NCBI RefSeq assembly: GCF_900091465.1
Contig: NZ_FMHV01000002.1
Location: 3,410,001 to 3,474,000 of the forward strand
Direction of reading: 5' to 3'
DNA: 64,000 nt
DNA from: Micromonospora rhizosphaerae
GTDB lineage: Bacteria; Actinomycetota; Actinomycetes; Mycobacteriales; Micromonosporaceae
A program made the translations under genes and the position numbers. Each line of letters begins with the position of its first letter. Position 1 is the first letter of the stretch. A model generated the notes under the pieces. It did not search any database and was not told the origin of the DNA. It was given only the letters and a program-made list of their open reading frames with translations. Below are positions 37,701 to 47,800 of this stretch, one piece after another.

Positions 37701-39094
37701 TGCGGCCGTACCAGGCGACCTGGCTGGTCTTCCGGCCCGGCGCGCATCCGATCGGCCAGACTCCGCACGCCACCGCCAGCAACGCCGCGGTCTCGCAGAT
37801 CACCGCGGACGGCGACGCGTTGCGGGCGCGGGTCGCGGTGGAGCGCACCGGCGACGTCTACGTCACCGGACGGTACGGCGGGAAGACGTACGGGGGCAGC
37901 GTGACGGTGGACGACCCGCTCGCGCCGATCGCGCTCGACGGTCAGTGGCAGTTCCGGTTCGACCGGGAGGGCGCACCGACCGTGAGCCGAACGCTCGGCT
38001 CGTGGACCGCGCTCGACCCGGCGTTCTCCGGCACCGGCGTTTACCGCCGGGACGTCGACATCCCGGACAGCTTCCTCACCGACGGGCGGCGCGTTCTCCT
38101 CGACCTGGGCTCGGTGCGGGACCTGGCCGCGGTCTCGGTGAACGGGTCGCCGCCGCGGCACGTTGACTGGCAGCCGTACACGGTGGACGTGACCGACCTG
38201 CTCCATGCTGGCGCGAACACGGTCGAGGTGCGGGTGACCAACACCCAGACCAACGCCTTCGAGGGCCGGGCCAATCCGTCCGGCCTGCTCGGGCCGGTGG
38301 TCCTGCGCCCCCAGCGCGTTCTCGACGTCGCGCTCGGCGAGGGGGAGCAGGTCCGCTCGCTCGCCCTGGCGGCGGCGCCCGCGTCGGCGCGGGTACTCGC
38401 CGGCGGGAGCGTGCAGCTCGCCGCGGTGATCGACGGGATCGCGCCGGAGCGGCTCTCCGGCACGCTCGCCGTCTCCGCGACCGACGGCTGGACGGTCCAA
38501 CCCGCATCGCAGCGCTACGACGCCGCCTCGTCGGGGACGCCGGTGTCGCTGCGGCCCACCGTGATGGTCACCGCCCCGACGTCGACCGCCGACGGCACGT
38601 ACGACGTGCGGCTGACCGCGGCGGGCGACGACGGGCGGACGGCGACCGCGACCGTCCAGGTGGTGGTGGCGCATTCGCTCGTGGCGTGGGAGTTCGCCCA
38701 CGACGGGGACGCCGAGGGCTGGACGGCCGCCAACCAGCTGACGCCGTTCACCGTCTCCGGCGGCGTGCTCGCCACATCGGCCACCGGGGGCGATCCGTAC
38801 CTGATTCAGAGCCAACCGCTCTCGCAGAACCTGGCACAGGGCCTCACCGTCGAGGTGACCATGGCGACGTCCGCGAGCAGCCAGGGGCAGATCTTCTGGA
38901 CGACCGCCGCCCAGGGCGGGTTCTCCGAGGACAAGAGCGCGAAGTTCGCCGTGACCGGCGGGCCCACCCGCACCTACACCGTCACGATTCCGGCACAGGG
39001 CACGCGGCTCACCGGCCTGCGGCTGGATCCCATGACGACCCAGGGCGACATCCGTATCGACGCGATCAGGATCCTGCCCGGAGGTGGCGCATGA
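34775..39094 (+). CDS. Secreted GH106 alpha-L-rhamnosidase, copy 1
   Basis: The protein has 1439 residues from ATG 34775 (SD AGAGGGG). An ATGA-overlap start at 34670 would place about 35 Arg-rich residues before the signal peptide and is less likely. The GH106 start motif RPHAFWFWNG is followed by ELSRQLDEMKAKGVEEFFIHPR. Residues about 190-368 are an inserted LamG-like jelly-roll. The catalytic NDEP motif carries E492. A GH2-like sugar-binding domain (about 1090-1180), a NEW3-like domain and a terminal carbohydrate-binding-like domain follow. GH106 enzymes such as Bacteroides BT0986 remove rhamnose from complex pectin. It overlaps the next gene by 4 bases. Confidence 0.85.
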   Translation: MARRFMSWTAGGVAALLLAATVPLAAAASPSGGQPAWDGKTGRLDPATFRSPPTTARPHAFWFWNGKLTEDELSRQLDEMKAKGVEEFFIHPRQGLGGDFGVTENSYYLSKDYFDKVGFALAEAERRGMKAWLYDDLNWPSGFAGGRTVKGGDVDGKAVSANPDYLPWYLTPVAKDVTGPADYDQPVPVPVPAGWSVSDGVLTVNGGEIGLAKEGADWSGYRMEFDLTVDALAGGWTLHSRDAANLVMVNLTTTSPFNPEAASTFGVHVRVNGAYQLIGARIPAGTTIRDDERHHVATDIRGDTVTLFLDGREVGSRSDPRIAALAKGRVGLRSGQDERAHFDNLKVTALDGGAILLADDFSAGLARWDVTQSPASSLVAAVALRKRGDGSCVTGGQARGSALDGDTAVELTGKVGADGRLRWDVPEGRWCLLHLVQRPLVNYHPDLEPDQPYVDMLNPKATQKFIDITHETYARRFGGHFGSTIQGIFNDEPGFYNNFPDNRGGIDSLGSIPWTPGFRDYLTGKAGYDLTARLAAIWYDSGAATTKTRIDYYDALSDRYNEAHTKPLADWAAAHHIALISNPLVEEDLGSHRLIEGGSWFEMSKHYQLPGMDLISGLDTNVITPKLNSSVAHLFDRKRNLAETFGAFGWDLSMEEMKRTVAWEVAGGVDLIDNHAFYYSIDGQRRFESQPSEFFQNTFWPRFGAYASFTGRLVEPARGATPVNPVGLLYPSSSVMAEGTPWTVRGFAGNGPGLSEVDGSWKGTSNALLAAQLDFDYLDELALAGDPDLDVGLTVDQGRLRLHDQTFQALVMPKTTVLSLEALAAAERLVAQGGTLVAVDGLPTREAEGRDAELRQRLAALFGTDPAAPSAARKTSAAGGLAVYLPSRADLAATLTDRIDPGVTLSPASPDIRVRHVKRAADDAVLVTNLSAATVRTDVTVSVPQVPEIWDPETGRTDVAPVFRLGDEQVTVPMQLRPYQATWLVFRPGAHPIGQTPHATASNAAVSQITADGDALRARVAVERTGDVYVTGRYGGKTYGGSVTVDDPLAPIALDGQWQFRFDREGAPTVSRTLGSWTALDPAFSGTGVYRRDVDIPDSFLTDGRRVLLDLGSVRDLAAVSVNGSPPRHVDWQPYTVDVTDLLHAGANTVEVRVTNTQTNAFEGRANPSGLLGPVVLRPQRVLDVALGEGEQVRSLALAAAPASARVLAGGSVQLAAVIDGIAPERLSGTLAVSATDGWTVQPASQRYDAASSGTPVSLRPTVMVTAPTSTADGTYDVRLTAAGDDGRTATATVQVVVAHSLVAWEFAHDGDAEGWTAANQLTPFTVSGGVLATSATGGDPYLIQSQPLSQNLAQGLTVEVTMATSASSQGQIFWTTAAQGGFSEDKSAKFAVTGGPTRTYTVTIPAQGTRLTGLRLDPMTTQGDIRIDAIRILPGGGA

Positions 39095-42000
39095 GCCCGT
39101 CAATGGACCGCCGGCGATTCATCCAGCTCGGCGTTGCCGGCGGCGCCGCGGCCGCGCTCGGTGGCCTCGACCTGCTGAGGTCACCGGCGGCCGTGGCGCA
39201 GGCGCCCGCCGACGTTCCCAGCGGGCTGCTCACCGCCCTGCTCGACGACCCGCTGGGCATCGTCGATCCCCACCCGCGGCTGTCCTGGATCGTTCCCGCC
39301 GACGGGCCGCGGGCGACGCAGACGGCCTACCAGGTGCAGGTCGCCCGCACCCGGGACCGCCTGCTCGAGGAAGACCTGGTCTGGGACAGCGGTCGGGTTG
39401 CCTCGGCCGATTCGACGGCCGTGCCGCTCGGCGGCCCGCCGCTGGAGTCACGCGGCGCGTACTGGTGGCGGGTGCGCACCTGGACCACCGGCAACCTGCC
39501 GTCGGGATGGTCCCCGCCGCAGCGCATCGTCACCGGGATCGGGCCCGAGTGGGCGGCAATCCCCGTCTGGGCCCCGGCGCCGCCACCCCCGCCGGTCCTC
39601 GGCGACGGTCGGTTCGCGGTGACCACGGTGATAAAGGAGAAGTCGGCGGGCCTGGTGTTCCGGGCGGCCGACCTCCGCAACAACTACCTGTGGCAGCTGA
39701 TCGCCGGACCGACCGGCGTGCTGAAGACCCACGTGCAGGTCAACGGCGCCTACCGGGTGCTGGCCGAGCACCCGATCGGCCGCGCCGTCCCGCTCGGCAC
39801 GCCCATCCCGGTCGAGATCGAGCTGGCGGGTACGCGCATCCGCACCTATCTGGACGGCCAGCTGGTCGACACGACCGAGGACCCGACGTACGCGAGCGGC
39901 ACGGTCGGCTTCCGCAACGGCGGCTCGGAGTCGCAGACGTACGACGACGTCACCTTCACCGGCCCGTCCGGCACGGTGCTGCTCGCCGAGGGCTTCTCCC
40001 ACGGGCCGGGCGCCTTTCCCGGCGGGACCGTGCAGAACGGCGCGCTGGCCGTCGCCCGCGGCCAGCAACTCCTGGCCGGCCCGGCACCGGACCACTGGGC
40101 GGCGCTGCGCACCGAGGTGCGGCTGGCCGACAAGCCGATCGAGTCGGCCATCCTCTACCTGACCGGACAGTCCCCGGACCCCATCCGGCAGTACGTCTAC
40201 TCCGCCTGGGTCAACGGCGGGTTCGTCGGCTCGGGCCCGACCCGTGCGCCGGCCGGCGAACCGCGGTACCACTCCTATGAAGTGACCGCACTGCTCCGCC
40301 CAGGCGAGGCCAACGCGCTCGCCGCCCTCTGCTACACACCGGCCGACCAGCGGTTCCTCGCGCAGATGGAGGTCCGCTACGCGGACGGCTCCCGCCTCAC
40401 CGTCGGCACCGGTGCGGACTGGCGGGCCAGGAGCGGCGGCCGCTGGCTCCCGGCCGCGGGGGACCTGCGCGGTGGCTACTACACCGCACCGCAGGAGTTC
40501 ATCGACGCCCGGGAGGAGCCGGTCGGCTGGCTGTCGCCCGGCTTCGACGACTCGTCCTGGACGCCGGCAGCCGAGCGGGCGCCGATCGACGGACTGCTCC
40601 CGGCCCAGACACCGAACCTGCGGCGCGAGGCCGTCACCCCGGCCGCCGTTCGGCGAGTCGGGGACGGCCGATGGATCGTCGACCTCGGCCGGGAGATCGT
40701 CGGCGGCCTCGCCCTCGACCTCGACGGGGCGTACGCCGGGCGGACCGTGGAGATCCGGCTGGGGGAGGAACTGTCCGGGCCGGACACGGTCCGCTACCAG
40801 TTGCGCGGCGGCAACGTCTACCGCGAGGTGTGGACGCTGCGCGACGGCACCCAGCACCTGGAGCACTGGGGCTACCGAGGCTTCCGCTACGCCGAGCTGA
40901 TCACCGACCCGGCGCTGGATCTCAGTTCCGCGGTACGGGGGGTCGCGATCCGGCTGCCCTGGCGGGCGGACGACGCCGCCTTCCGCTGCTCGGACGACGA
41001 CCTCAACCGGGTCTGGGAGATGTGTCGCTACTCGATCGAGGCGACCCGGCTGGACCTCTACCAGGACACCCCCACGCGGGAGCGCGGGCCGTACGAGGGC
41101 GACGCGTACGTCAACCAACTCTCCGAGTACGCGACGCAGCGCTCGTACGCGCTCGCCCGCTGGTCGAACTCCTACCTCGCGCGGCGCCCGACGTGGCCGT
41201 CGGACTACCGGCTGATGTCGGTGCTGTCGGCATGGCTGGACTACCTGCACACCGGCGATCCGGATCAGCTGGCCCGCGACTGGTCGCTGTACGTGGAGAA
41301 GAACTTCGACGAGTTCCTCGCCGAGGACGGCCTGCTGCACAAGCCGACGTCCGTGGGTGGCGTCTCCGACCTCGTCGACTGGCCGGTCAGCAACCGCGAC
41401 GGATACGTGCTCACCACCGTCAACACGGTGGTCAACGCCTTCCAGTGCGCGGCCTTCGCCGCCTGCGCCGAGGTGGCGCGGGTCCTCGGCAAGGCGGAGG
41501 AGGAACGCCGGTTCGCCGACCTGGCGGGCCGGCTCCGGCAGGCGGTCAACGAGCAGCTGATCGATCGGCCGGCCGCGGCCTACCGGGACGGGCTCAGCAC
41601 CGCCCACCGGGCCCAGCACGCTACCGCATTCCCGATTGCCCTGGGCGTGGCCGACGACGCCGACCTGCCCGCGCTCGCGGCCACGCTGGCCAGTGGCGGG
41701 ATGCGGATGAGCGTGTACGGCGCCCAGTTCCTCCTCGACGCGCTCTACCGCGGCGGGCGGGGCGATACCGGGTACGCGCTCATGACGAGCCACGCCCGGG
41801 AGAGCTGGCTGCACCTGATGGACGATCTCGGCGCGACGATCGTCGGGGAGGCATGGGACCCGGCGCTCAAGCCGAACATGACGTTCTCGCACGCCTGGGG
41901 CTCGGCACCCGCGAACGTCGTCATGCGACGCCTCCTCGGGGTCACCGTCACCGCGCCGGGGGCGGCGCAGGTGGACGTACGGCCACAGCCCGGTCCGCTG

Positions 42001-42279
42001 GAGTGGGCGGAGGGCCGCGTGCCGACGATCCGGGGACCGGTCGGGGTGCGCGTCGACCGCCGCGACGGCTACCGGCTCGACGTCGACCTGCCGCCGAACG
42101 TCCACGGCCGCATCCTGGTGCCGCTCGACGGCTCGCCGCCGCAGGCCTTCCACGTCATCGGCCCGGGCCCGCACCCGGAGCGCACCGTCGTCGACGGCCA
42201 CCTCGTGCTGAGCGGCGTGGCACCGGGCCCCACGACCGTGATCCTCGACCAGCGCCCCCAACCCGCCGCTGCCGGATGA
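39091..42279 (+). CDS. Tat-exported GH78 alpha-L-rhamnosidase with inserted jelly-roll
   Basis: The protein has 1062 residues from ATG 39091 (ATGA overlap with the GH106 gene). MDRRRFIQLGVAG is a clear Tat signal. A fibronectin-like domain (about 40-150) is followed by a LamG-like insert (about 156-308, with RNNYLWQL and YLDGQLVDTTEDPTYASGTV). Bac_rhamnosid_N and beta-sandwich domains follow, then the catalytic barrel from about 620 with E664 (TPTRERGPYEGD) and E920 (TIVGEAWD). Unlike the other large GH78s it has no C-terminal NEW3 or discoidin tail. Tat export suggests folding, possibly with a metal, before secretion. Confidence 0.85.
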   Translation: MSPSMDRRRFIQLGVAGGAAAALGGLDLLRSPAAVAQAPADVPSGLLTALLDDPLGIVDPHPRLSWIVPADGPRATQTAYQVQVARTRDRLLEEDLVWDSGRVASADSTAVPLGGPPLESRGAYWWRVRTWTTGNLPSGWSPPQRIVTGIGPEWAAIPVWAPAPPPPPVLGDGRFAVTTVIKEKSAGLVFRAADLRNNYLWQLIAGPTGVLKTHVQVNGAYRVLAEHPIGRAVPLGTPIPVEIELAGTRIRTYLDGQLVDTTEDPTYASGTVGFRNGGSESQTYDDVTFTGPSGTVLLAEGFSHGPGAFPGGTVQNGALAVARGQQLLAGPAPDHWAALRTEVRLADKPIESAILYLTGQSPDPIRQYVYSAWVNGGFVGSGPTRAPAGEPRYHSYEVTALLRPGEANALAALCYTPADQRFLAQMEVRYADGSRLTVGTGADWRARSGGRWLPAAGDLRGGYYTAPQEFIDAREEPVGWLSPGFDDSSWTPAAERAPIDGLLPAQTPNLRREAVTPAAVRRVGDGRWIVDLGREIVGGLALDLDGAYAGRTVEIRLGEELSGPDTVRYQLRGGNVYREVWTLRDGTQHLEHWGYRGFRYAELITDPALDLSSAVRGVAIRLPWRADDAAFRCSDDDLNRVWEMCRYSIEATRLDLYQDTPTRERGPYEGDAYVNQLSEYATQRSYALARWSNSYLARRPTWPSDYRLMSVLSAWLDYLHTGDPDQLARDWSLYVEKNFDEFLAEDGLLHKPTSVGGVSDLVDWPVSNRDGYVLTTVNTVVNAFQCAAFAACAEVARVLGKAEEERRFADLAGRLRQAVNEQLIDRPAAAYRDGLSTAHRAQHATAFPIALGVADDADLPALAATLASGGMRMSVYGAQFLLDALYRGGRGDTGYALMTSHARESWLHLMDDLGATIVGEAWDPALKPNMTFSHAWGSAPANVVMRRLLGVTVTAPGAAQVDVRPQPGPLEWAEGRVPTIRGPVGVRVDRRDGYRLDVDLPPNVHGRILVPLDGSPPQAFHVIGPGPHPERTVVDGHLVLSGVAPGPTTVILDQRPQPAAAG

Positions 42280-42321
42280 ACGACCGCCACTGCCCCCGCC
42301 CGAGATCGCCGAGGTGACCAC

Positions 42322-44859
42322 ATGAGACGTAACCGCTTCGCCGCCCTGTCGCTGACCACCGCGGCCGCGCTCGTAGCCAGCACGGGTGTGGCCAGCGCCG
42401 AAACCGGTGGCCTCGCCGCACCGGCGCCCGGTGACTGGCAGCGATACGTGCTCACTCCGCAGACACGCGAGGTCCCGCCGGACCACGTGGTCTCGGCGGA
42501 GGGCCGCGGCGGGGAGATCACCAACCCGGCCGCGGTGCTGGCCGCCGACGAACAGGCGGTGAAGATCACCAAGACCGGTGCGGCCGCCGACCCCCGGTTG
42601 GTCATCGACTTCGGCCGCGAGGTCTCCGGCTACCTCAGCGTCGACTTCGCCGGCGCCGCCCCGAACACGCTCTTCGCGTTCAGCGAGACGCTCGGCTACC
42701 TGGGCGACTGGGGCGACACCTTCGGCACGACGAGCTGGATCGCCAACGGTGACGCGTCTAAGCCACAGCGCGAGCGCCGGTTCGAGAGCCCGCACGAGCA
42801 GGCACCGGCCGCAGCGGGCACCTGGCACGACCCGGAGCTGCGCGGCGGCTTCCGCTACCTGATGATCCGGCTCGCGCCCGAAGCACCCGCCGGGTCCAGC
42901 GTGAGCATCGACGCAGTCCGCGTGCGGTACACGGCCGCGCCTGGCATCGACCTGGCCGACCGCGACGGGCTGTTGCCCGGCTGGTTCCTCTCCTCCGACG
43001 ACGCGTTGAACAAGATCTGGTACGGCGGCGCGCACACGATCGTCAGCGGCACGATCGATCCGAAGCAGGGCATCGAGAACGGCACCGAGACGATCGGCGT
43101 CGGTGAGCGGGTGATCGTCGACGGCGCCAAGCGCGACCGGCTGGTGTGGAACGGCGACCTCGCGATCACCGGGCGCATCGCGTACGTCTCGACCGACGAC
43201 CGGCAGGCCATGCGCGACTCGTTGCGCAGCATCGCCCGCACCCAGCGCGGCGACGGCTACCTGTCGGCCTGCTCACCGAACGGGCTGGGCGGCCCCGTCT
43301 GCCAGGGCTTCCTCGAGTACCACCTGTGGTGGCTGCGCGGGCTTCAGGAGTACTACCTCTACACCGGCGACAAGGCATTCGTCGCCGAGATGTGGCCGAC
43401 GTTCACCAGAGCCATGGCCTTCCTGGAGACCCGACTGACCGCACAGGGATTCGAGGGCAGCGAGGCGCAGGACTCCGCGCCGAAGCTGCTGCCCGGCCAC
43501 ACCCAGGGCCAGACCTTCACCACCACCTCGCGGTTCACCGCAGCCGGTGGCCGGTTCCCGACGTACAACACCACCGGCGCCGACATGACGCTGTCGCTCT
43601 ACCGGGGGCAACCCGGCGCGGGTCAGCTCGTCGCGAGCAAGCGGTTCGAGGACGTGGTGGACAACGCCTGGCTCATGATCGACCTGCCAGACGCGGCCGC
43701 CCCGGGAACCTACTACCTGGAGCAGTCCGACCCCTCGGGCACGATCGCCTGGTGGACCAACTCCACCGACGCCTACCCGCAGGGCACCGCCCTGGCCGAC
43801 GGGAAGCCGATCGCCGGCGACCGCACCCTGCGGATCGCAACCGTCAGCGACGGCCGGACGCGGCTGCTCGACCTCTACGACCAGGGCGGCCACTGGATCT
43901 ACGGAGACTCCGGCAAGGAGACCGAGGTCAACGCCCTGTACGTCGAGGTGCTGCGCGACGCGGCGGTGTTCGCCGAGCTGCAGGACGACAAGCCGACGGC
44001 CGCCCACTGGCGGGAGCTGATCCCCGAGGTGGTGCGCGGGGTCAACGACCAGCTCTGGAACGAGGCCGCCGGGGCGTACCGGCAGTCCACCGGCCAGCCC
44101 GGCAACATCGCCCAGGACGGCAACGTGTTCGCGGTGCTGTCCGGGATCGCCCCCGCCGATCGTGCCACCCGGGCTCTTGACACGCTCAAGGACCAGCTGT
44201 GGACCGCGTACGGCTCGAAGTCCGGCACCGGCTCGATGCCGCAGCTGGTCGGCCCGTTCATGAACTACTGGGAGGCGCTCGCCCGGTTCGACGAAGGACG
44301 CGACGCCGAGGCCTGGCACCTGTTGCGCACCGTCTGGGGCTACCAGTTCGCGCAGCGCAAGCCGATCAACGGGGTCGAGGAACCGCTGGCGACCGGCGCC
44401 TGGGAGCACATCAACCTCGACGGCAGCCCCTACCGGCACGGCGACGGCAGCATGTCCCACCCCTGGTCCGCCGGCGGCACCGCCCTGCTCACCAACGAGG
44501 TCCTCGGCGTCCGGCCGACCGGCCCCGGGTTCACCACGTATACGGTCAAGCCGCATCCGGGAGACCTGGAGTGGGCGCAGGGCCGGGTGCCGACCGCGCA
44601 CGGCGCGATCTGGGTGTCCTGGCGCCAGGACCGAGGGCGTGACCGGTTCGTCATGGACGTGACCGCCCCGCAGGGCACCACCGGCACGATCGCCGTCCCG
44701 GCCGACGGCCCGACGACGGTCACCGTCGACGGGCGGCTCGCCTGGAACGGCGACAAGGCGAAGGCGTACGGCGCCCACACCGACGGCCGGTACGTCTACC
44801 TCACCGGTCTGCCCGCCGGCGCCCACACGATCAGCGCTCACCCCGCCGATGAGGAGTAA
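42322..44859 (+). CDS. Secreted GH78-type rhamnosidase with a domain inserted in the catalytic barrel
   Basis: The protein has 845 residues with a signal peptide (about 1-27). It lacks the long N-terminal domains of its neighbours: a beta-sandwich (about 30-210) leads directly to the (alpha/alpha)6 domain. The motif DGAKRDRLVWNGD (D267-D272) replaces the usual REKLGW type, and E695 in GAWEHI is the base candidate. Residues about 385-512, starting LLPGHTQGQTFTT, are a beta-rich insert between two barrel helices. It resembles the C-terminal domain of the GH43-like proteins in this locus. The inverting GH78 fold is likely. Substrate preference may differ from the other GH78s. Confidence 0.78.
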   Translation: MRRNRFAALSLTTAAALVASTGVASAETGGLAAPAPGDWQRYVLTPQTREVPPDHVVSAEGRGGEITNPAAVLAADEQAVKITKTGAAADPRLVIDFGREVSGYLSVDFAGAAPNTLFAFSETLGYLGDWGDTFGTTSWIANGDASKPQRERRFESPHEQAPAAAGTWHDPELRGGFRYLMIRLAPEAPAGSSVSIDAVRVRYTAAPGIDLADRDGLLPGWFLSSDDALNKIWYGGAHTIVSGTIDPKQGIENGTETIGVGERVIVDGAKRDRLVWNGDLAITGRIAYVSTDDRQAMRDSLRSIARTQRGDGYLSACSPNGLGGPVCQGFLEYHLWWLRGLQEYYLYTGDKAFVAEMWPTFTRAMAFLETRLTAQGFEGSEAQDSAPKLLPGHTQGQTFTTTSRFTAAGGRFPTYNTTGADMTLSLYRGQPGAGQLVASKRFEDVVDNAWLMIDLPDAAAPGTYYLEQSDPSGTIAWWTNSTDAYPQGTALADGKPIAGDRTLRIATVSDGRTRLLDLYDQGGHWIYGDSGKETEVNALYVEVLRDAAVFAELQDDKPTAAHWRELIPEVVRGVNDQLWNEAAGAYRQSTGQPGNIAQDGNVFAVLSGIAPADRATRALDTLKDQLWTAYGSKSGTGSMPQLVGPFMNYWEALARFDEGRDAEAWHLLRTVWGYQFAQRKPINGVEEPLATGAWEHINLDGSPYRHGDGSMSHPWSAGGTALLTNEVLGVRPTGPGFTTYTVKPHPGDLEWAQGRVPTAHGAIWVSWRQDRGRDRFVMDVTAPQGTTGTIAVPADGPTTVTVDGRLAWNGDKAKAYGAHTDGRYVYLTGLPAGAHTISAHPADEE

Positions 44860-44863
44860 GCCC

Positions 44864-47800
44864 ATGCAGCCGTTCGCCGGGCGAGTGGCCGCGGCCGCGC
44901 TCGCCGTGCTGTGTTCGGTCGCCACCGCCACAGTTCCCCAGTCAGCCGCGGTTGCCCAGCCAGACGAGACCGCTCAGCCGGTGAGCGGCCTGGACGCGGC
45001 GCGGTTCGCCGAGCCGCGTCCGGACAGCCGACCGACCGTGCTCTGGTTCTGGAACGGCACCGTTACGCCGGCGCTGGTCGACCGGCAGCTCGGCGAGCTG
45101 CGGGCGCAGGGCGTCTACGAGGCGATCGTGTTCCCGTTCGACACCACCGCGCTGAAGCCGGCGTTCTTCAGCGAGGAATGGTTCGCCATCATCGAGCACA
45201 CACTGCGCGAGGCACAGCGCACCGGCATGCACCTGTGGCTGTTCAACGACGACTTCTTCCCGAGCGGCCGGGGCGGCGGTCTGGTCATCAACGGGGGCAA
45301 GGTCGGCGACCGGACCTACGAGCCGCACCCCGAGCTGCGCCCGACAGGGCTCGGACGGACCAGCAGGACCGTGACCGGCCCCGCGCAGGTCGACCTCGAC
45401 GGTGACACGACCGGCCTGGACGTCGCGGACGGCCGCCTCGTCGTGGACGCCACGACGTTGAACGGCGTCGCGGTGCTGAAGACCGGAGGAGAGTGGAGCG
45501 ACTACACGTTCACCGCCCGGGCCCGCCTCGACCGCGGCACCGCCGGCATCGTCGTCCGCGCGACCGACGAGCGCAACGGATACCTCGTCGACACCCGCCG
45601 CGACGACGGCGGCGTCGACATCTGGCGCCAGCAGAACGGGACGTTCAGCCTGCTCAGCCACCCCGGCGGGGTGCCCGGCTGGGGCCCGACCGCCGAGCAC
45701 GAGATCAAGGTCGCGGTCGCCGGGAACACCATCACCCCGTACGTGGACGGCAAGGCCCAGCCATCGGCCACCGACGGCACGTTCCCGCGCGGCACGGTCG
45801 GGGTCCGGGCGGTCGCCGACCAGCGCTCGACGTACGACGAACTCTCCGTGACCGGGCCCGATGGCCAGCAGCTGTACCGGCAGACGTTCGACGCGGCGGG
45901 CGCCCTCGGCGACTTCCGGCCCCGCCAGTCCGCGGCGAAGGTGATCTCCGCGGTCGCCCGACCGGCCGGCTCGAACGACGTCGGCGAGTTCGTCGACCTC
46001 ACCGACTACGTGAGGTCCGGCCGAGCCTGGCCGGCGCCCGCCGGCCAGTGGCGGGTGGACACCTTCACCGCCACGCCGCTGGCCGACGACAACTCGTGGT
46101 CGTTCCGCCGGTACTACCTCGACCTGCTGAACGACGACGCCGTGGCCCGCATGCTGGACGCCGTGCCCGGCGAGTACTACCGGCGGTTCCCGTGGGCGTT
46201 CGGCACCGTGCTGCGCGGCTTCTGGGACGACGAGCCGTTCATCGCCTCCGCCGATGCCCACTTCCAGCAGAAGCCGTGGTCGCCGAGCCTGCACGCCGCG
46301 CTGAAGAACGTCGGCACCACCCCCGGCGTGGCGTACGCGGCTCTCTTCGACGACCTCGGCCGCGACGGGCGCACCGAGCGCGGGCGGTACTGGCGCGCCG
46401 TCTCCGACCGCTTCGGCGAGGCGTACTACGCCCAGCAGGCCCGGTGGATGGCCGACCACGGCGTCGGCTACATCTCCAACCCGCTGTGGGACGAGTACGG
46501 CCCCGCCGAGCAGGTCGCCAGCACCGGCGACCTGCACAAGGAGAACCAGTGGGCGCAGGTGCCCGGCACCGACGTCGTGTTCGACCACTACGCGGCCGGC
46601 GGGCGCACGATGCTGCCCCGGTACGCGGCGAGCGACGCCCACCAGAACGGGCAGGAACGCGTACTGCTGGAGGCGTTCGGCGCGATGGGCTGGCAGGTGT
46701 CGCCCGAGTTTTCGCACGCGCTGCTCGGCGCGTTCGCCGCCCGGGGGATCAACCTCACCGTGCTGCACGCGATGTGGACCGACGAGAACAACGTCGTCTA
46801 CCCACCGCCGTTCGGCTCGGGCAACCCGTGGTGGCGCACCGCCAAACCGCTCACCGACTGGATCGGCCGGGTGATGGAGGTCGCCCGCGGCCGGGCCGCC
46901 GCCCAGACCGTGCTCATCCAGCCGCAGCGCGCCGCCGAGGCCTGGCAGGGCACACCCACCCAGGATGCGATCGACCGCGACTTCACCGCCGCCGCCTACG
47001 GCCTGGAGGACACGCAGGTCGACTTCGACCTGCTCGACGAGGGCGCGCTGGCCGGCGATCCGGCGATCCGCGCCCGCGCCGAGGCCCGCGGCGGGCGGCT
47101 GCACGTGGGGGAGCAGTCCTACCGCCTCGCCGTGCTCCCGCAGGCTCCGACCCTGGATGTGGCCACCGTCCGGACGCTGACCGAGTTCGTCCGGACCGGT
47201 GGCACCCTGGTCGCGGTCGGCGGCCTGCCGAGGGAGGAGGCCGCCGGCCACGACGGCGAACTCCGGGACGCGCTCACGGCGCTGTTCGGAGACAGCACGG
47301 CGCCGGCCGAGCGCGCCTACGGCGCCGGACGAGCCGTGCGCCTGGCCGACCCGGCCGGGCTCGGGGAGGCGACCCGCTCGGCAGGGGTCGCCGCGGCCGT
47401 CCTCGAACCGGCCCAGCGGGCGGTGCGGGTGCTCCGGCTGGAGACCGGCAAGGACCAGGCGTTCCTGGTCACCAACGAGAGCGCAGCGGTCATCCGTACC
47501 ACCGCGACGTTCCCGGCCAAGGGGACACCCGAGCTGTGGCAGCCGGAAACCGGTCGGACGGCGACCGCCACCACCTTCCGCGACGCGCCCGGCCGCCTGG
47601 GCACCGCCGTGCCGCTCGAGCTGCAGCCGTACCAGACCGTGGTGGTCGCCTTCCGGTCCGCGGCGCGGCCACCGGCTGCGGTACCGCACCTGGTCTCCGG
47701 CGATGTCACCGCCACGGCGGTGGGGCCGGGCGCTTCCGGCACCCTGCGGGTCGACGCCCTGCTCGACGCGCCGGGCAGCCACCGGGTGGTCGGCGCCTGG

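Noticed and set aside
39448..43035. Minus-strand open frame of about 1195 codons
   Set aside because: Shadow of two GH78 genes; no domain and no ribosome site.
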